A stretch of DNA of 64,000 nucleotides from positions 1,364,001 through 1,428,000 of the forward strand of contig NZ_WING01000001.1 in the NCBI RefSeq assembly GCF_009793335.1, in the 5' to 3' direction. The DNA comes from Actinomadura sp. J1-007 (lineage in GTDB: Bacteria; Actinomycetota; Actinomycetes; Streptosporangiales; Streptosporangiaceae). Each line of letters begins with the position of its first letter. Positions within the stretch are counted from its first letter, which is position 1. A model generated the notes under the pieces. That model was not told the DNA's origin. It did not search any database and saw nothing but the letters and a program-made list of their open reading frames with translations. Positions 61,102-64,000 of this stretch are shown here, piece after piece. The translations under genes and the position numbers were made by a program.

Positions 61102-62323
61102 GCGGGCTTCCGCGGGGCGACGGCGTTGAAGTCGTCCCGGGCGGCGGTGCCCCGGAGGCGCTGCCAGCGGCGCGCGACCTTGTAGGCGAGGACGCCGCCC
61201 GCGCTGGCCAGGGCGTCCCGGCGGGCGGGCGCGCCGCTCGCCGCGAGGGCCTCCCGGTAGATCGTCTCCTGGACGCGGGCGGCGCGCTCCAGGCTGAACC
61301 GTTCGACGACGAGGCGCCGCCCGTAGTCGCCGAGCTCCTTGCGGCGGCCGGGCTCGCGGGCCAGCTCGCGCAGCGCGCCCTCCAGCGCGGCGGCGCCCGT
61401 TCCGCCGACGCCGTACCAGCCCTGGCCGAGGAACGTGCCGCTCGACTCGGGCGTGAGCAGCTCGAAGAAGCCGCGCTCGCCCTGCACGATCAGCGGGCGG
61501 CCGAACGCGAGGGCGCGCAGCGCCGAGCCGCCCATGCCGAGCGCGATCGACGCGGCGGCGTAGGCGGGGCGCGGGTCGTCCAGGGGGCCGGTGACGACGA
61601 CGGTGCGGCGGCCGGCGCGCTCGTTCGCGGCGGCGGCCCGCGCCTCGACCTCGCCGCGGGACGGGCCGTCGCCGACGATCACGAGCCGGAGCGGCAGCTC
61701 GGCGGACAGCCGCGACACGACCTCGATGGCGGTGAGGATGCCCTCCAGCTTCAGCTCGGGGACGAGGCGGCTCACCACGACGACGTCGAGCGCGTCGCCG
61801 GTCAGGTCGAACCGCTCCCGGAAGCCGTCCGCCGGGTGGTCGGGGCGTTGGCGGCGACGTCCACGGGCGGCTCGATGAGGTGCACCGCGCCGGGCCGCCC
61901 GCCGCGCCGTTCGAGAACGGTCCGGCGGATCTCCTCGGTGCCGACGACGAGCGGGAGGGCGGGCGGGAGGAACGGCGCGACCGACATCGACATCACCGTG
62001 CAGACGGCCGCCGCGCCGCGCCGCCCGCGCATCGCGTGGAACGCCTCGATCCCGGGCGGCCACTCGTACCCGTGGACGACGTCGAAGCCGCGCCGTTCGG
62101 CGAGGCCGCGCAGCAGCCGGACGGTGGACGGGGACGGGCGGCGGCGGTCCGCGGGGAGGGGGACGTGCTCGATCCCGGCCGCCGTGACGCGTTCGACGAG
62201 GGGGCCGGGCTCGCTGACGACCGCGACCTCGTGGCCGAGGCCGCGGACGGCGGCGGCCAGTTCGACGGCGTTGAGCTGGCTGCCGCCGATCTCCATCGCG
62301 TGCGGGTAGACCAGGATCCTCAT
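61098..62323 (-). CDS. Glycosyltransferase family 4, apparent frameshift
   Basis: About 408 aa after restoring one base. The N-terminal half starts MRILVYPHAMEIGGSQLNA and runs to VDVAANAP. The C-terminal half, in another frame, starts DHPADGFRERFDLTGDALDVVVVSRLVPELKLEG and includes VGDGPSRGEVEARA, YAAASIALGMGGSALRALAFGRPLIVQG. The break is one missing base at the run G4 61842-61845. Start ATG 62323 overlaps the upstream aminotransferase stop (ATGA). The fold is GT-B; donor and acceptor are unknown. Confidence 0.85.
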
Positions 62324-63438
62324 CGGGCCGCCGCGACGACCTCGACGACGCGTTCCTGCTGGACGGGCGTCATCTCGTGGAACAGCGGCAGGATCAGCGA
62401 CCGGCTCGTGAACACCTCGGTGGCCGGGAGGTCGGCGCGCACGCCCTCGTAGGCGGGCTCGCGGTGCGCGGCCATGATCCCGCGCCGCGCCGAGATCCCC
62501 GCGTCGAACAGCCCGCGCAGCAGCGCGTCCCGGCCGACCGGGTAGCCGTCGGGCAGCAGGATCCAGAACGACTGGTAGTTGGTCTCGCCGCAGTCGGGGT
62601 CGGCGGCGGTGAGGACGCCGGGCACCTCGCCGAGCAGCTTGCGGTAGCGGGCGGCGAGCTCGCGGCGGCGCGCGACGACGGCGTCCAGGCGGCGGAGCTG
62701 GACGAGGCCGAGCGCCGCCTGGAGGTCGGTCATCCGGTAGTTGTAGCCGGTCTCGGCGTACTCCTCGATGATCACCCCGGCGGCGGCGTGCCGTTCGGCG
62801 GCGCTGACGCTCATCGCGTGCTCGCGCAGCCGCCGCGCCCGGACGGCCCACTCCTCGCGGCCGGTGGTGAGCATGCCGCCCTCGCCGGTGGTGAGGAGCT
62901 TGCGCGGGTGGAACGACCAGGCGGAGATCTCGGCGCCCGCGCCCGCCGGGCGGCCCCGGTACGTCGAGCCCGCGGCGCACGCGGCGTCCTCCACCACGGT
63001 GATGCCGCGCGGGTCGCAGACCGCGCGGACGGCGTCGAGGTCCACCGGGACGCCGCCCTGGTCGACCGCGATGACGGCCCTCGTCCGCGTGGTGAGGACG
63101 GCCTCGACCGTCTCGGGCGTGAGGTTGCCGGTGGCGAGGTCGATGTCGGCGAAGACCGGCGCGGCGCCGACGTAGCGGACGGCGTTGGCGGTCGCGATGA
63201 ACGACAGCGAGGGCACCACGACCTCGTCGCCCGCGCCGACGCCCGCCAGCAGCAGCGCCAGGTGCAGGGCGGTCGTGCACGAGCTGGTCGCGACGCCGTG
63301 CGCCGCCGCCATCCGCGCCGCGAACGACGCCTCGAACTCGGCGACGCGCGGGCCCTGCGCCACCCATCCGGAGCGGACGACGTCCGCGACGGCGGCGGCC
63401 TCCTCCTCGCCCAGCACGGGCTTGATCACCGGTATCAA
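62320..63438 (-). CDS. DegT/DnrJ/EryC1/StrS sugar aminotransferase (second)
   Basis: 372 aa. VRSGWVAQGPRVAEFEASFA, SSCTTALHLALLLAGVGAGDEVVVPSLSFIATANAV, VVEDAACAAGSTYRG, PLP-lysine SFHPRKLLTTGEGGML and YRMTDLQAALGL are typical of perosamine/4-amino-sugar aminotransferases (PglE/WbpE/PseC-type). Start TTG 63438 overlaps the upstream stop as TTGA with GGGAG upstream; a GTG 9 nt later is the alternative. It probably supplies a 4-amino sugar distinct from that of the first aminotransferase. Confidence 0.9.
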   Translation of the reverse strand: MIPVIKPVLGEEEAAAVADVVRSGWVAQGPRVAEFEASFAARMAAAHGVATSSCTTALHLALLLAGVGAGDEVVVPSLSFIATANAVRYVGAAPVFADIDLATGNLTPETVEAVLTTRTRAVIAVDQGGVPVDLDAVRAVCDPRGITVVEDAACAAGSTYRGRPAGAGAEISAWSFHPRKLLTTGEGGMLTTGREEWAVRARRLREHAMSVSAAERHAAAGVIIEEYAETGYNYRMTDLQAALGLVQLRRLDAVVARRRELAARYRKLLGEVPGVLTAADPDCGETNYQSFWILLPDGYPVGRDALLRGLFDAGISARRGIMAAHREPAYEGVRADLPATEVFTSRSLILPLFHEMTPVQQERVVEVVAAAR

Positions 63439-64000
63439 CGGGCGTCTCCCTCGGATCGAGCGGGCGGAACGGATGGTACGGGCGGTACGGGCGGTGCCGC
63501 GGGGTCGGGCGGGACGGATGCCCCGGGCAGGTCGAGCAGGGCCGCGAGCGCGCGGGCGCGGCCGTCCCAGCCGTGCCGCCGGGCGAACGCGCGGCGGCGC
63601 GCGGCGAGTCCGGGCGACGGGCGGGCGGCGAGCTCCTCCCCCACCGCCTTGGCGAACGCGTCGGGCGACGCCTCGGAGCGGATCAGGTCGGCGCCGTCGC
63701 CGTCCGCGCGCAGCCACGCCGTCGCGGGCAGCGGCGTCGCGACGGCCCCGCGCCCGGCGGCGAGGTATTCGAGGGTCTTCAGCGGGAAGCTGGCCTCGTT
63801 GAACCCGCCCGCCGCGTACGGGGTGAGGCCGACGGTGATCGCGCGCAGGTAGCCGGGCAGCTCGCCGAACGGCTTCGCGCCGACCCACGTGACGCCGGGC
63901 CGGGCGGTGAGCGCGGCGAAGCGGGCCCGGTCGCCGCCACCCTTCGCGCCGCCCGCGAGCGCGCCGACGATGAGCAGCGGATGCCCGGCGTCCGCGACGG
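63435..64000 (-). CDS. Glycosyltransferase, partial (5' end beyond window)
   Basis: 188 codons are visible. The C-terminal GT-B half shows HPLLIVGALAGG, PGVTWVGAKPFGELPGYLRAITVGLTPYAA, FNEASFPLKTLEYLAAGRGAVATPLPA and a Pro-rich tail (PPDPAAPPVPPVPSVPP). The ...EYLAAG.. segment is typical of nucleotide-sugar-binding loops in GT4/GT1 enzymes. It heads the visible part of the overlapping EPS operon. Confidence 0.85.
   Translation of the reverse strand, partial: VADAGHPLLIVGALAGGAKGGGDRARFAALTARPGVTWVGAKPFGELPGYLRAITVGLTPYAAGGFNEASFPLKTLEYLAAGRGAVATPLPATAWLRADGDGADLIRSEASPDAFAKAVGEELAARPSPGLAARRRAFARRHGWDGRARALAALLDLPGASVPPDPAAPPVPPVPSVPPARSEGDAR

Overview
The window is a GC-rich actinobacterial chromosome segment with strong third-position G/C bias and many GTG/TTG starts. 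It carries a SigR/RsrA thiol-stress pair, an initiator tRNA, DUF574 and DUF397 families and XRE/DUF5753 regulators. A Streptosporangiales/Thermomonosporaceae-type (Actinomadura-like) host fits best, but that is inference from gene content. No integrase, transposase, CRISPR array or replication origin was seen.

Region 1 (1-20.8 kb) looks like conserved core. It holds two coupled membrane HD-type genes (one complete HD-GYP, one cut by the window edge) preceded by a 29-codon ORF, a sugar epimerase, rsrA-sigR with a perfect SigR autoregulatory promoter, a methyltransferase, a DksA/TraR protein, a YedK/HMCES protein, a DoxX protein with a histone-like tail, an ECF sigma/anti-sigma pair with its own promoter motif, an orphan cydB, aroA, rsgA, a Ser/Thr kinase coupled to a Tat-lipoprotein flavoenzyme, hisN, a DUF574 methyltransferase and lhgO. 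Several genes here start 6-8 nt after a -10-like hexamer and are probably leaderless.

Region 2 (20.8-35.3 kb) is oxidative and lipid metabolism under TetR control: a type-B carboxylesterase, TetR with a clear operator facing an MpaB-type oxygenase, a P450-SDR operon, an L,D-transpeptidase, a 997-aa alpha/beta-hydrolase/adenylation fusion, a fatty acyl-AMP ligase, a frameshifted DUF3054 gene, a repeat patch, tRNA-fMet, and a TetR/P450 pair with two operator boxes.

Region 3 (35.4-46.3 kb) and region 5 (57.9-64 kb) make surface polysaccharide. Region 3 has an initiating sugar transferase, a WecG/TagA glycosyltransferase, a UDP-sugar dehydrogenase, two short Wzz-like proteins, an O-antigen-ligase-type polymerase and a beta-helix lipoprotein. 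Region 5 is a tightly overlapping operon of two DegT/EryC1 aminotransferases, a NeuD-type acetyltransferase, a flippase and two glycosyltransferases. Together they could make, assemble and export an amino-sugar-containing polymer.

Region 4 (46.7-57.9 kb) is more accessory: a serine hydrolase, a CHAP hydrolase behind a long structured leader, a ThrE-type exporter, an AbaA/WhiJ-like regulatory set (anti-sigma ATPase, XRE, DUF397) with decayed duplicates, a broken phosphotransferase, a PIMT-like methyltransferase coupled to a 34-aa basic peptide, and a TetR/carboxylesterase pair.

Five genes contain six apparent frameshifts. All are loss of one base in a short G/C run, which points to sequence-quality artefacts as much as to gene decay.
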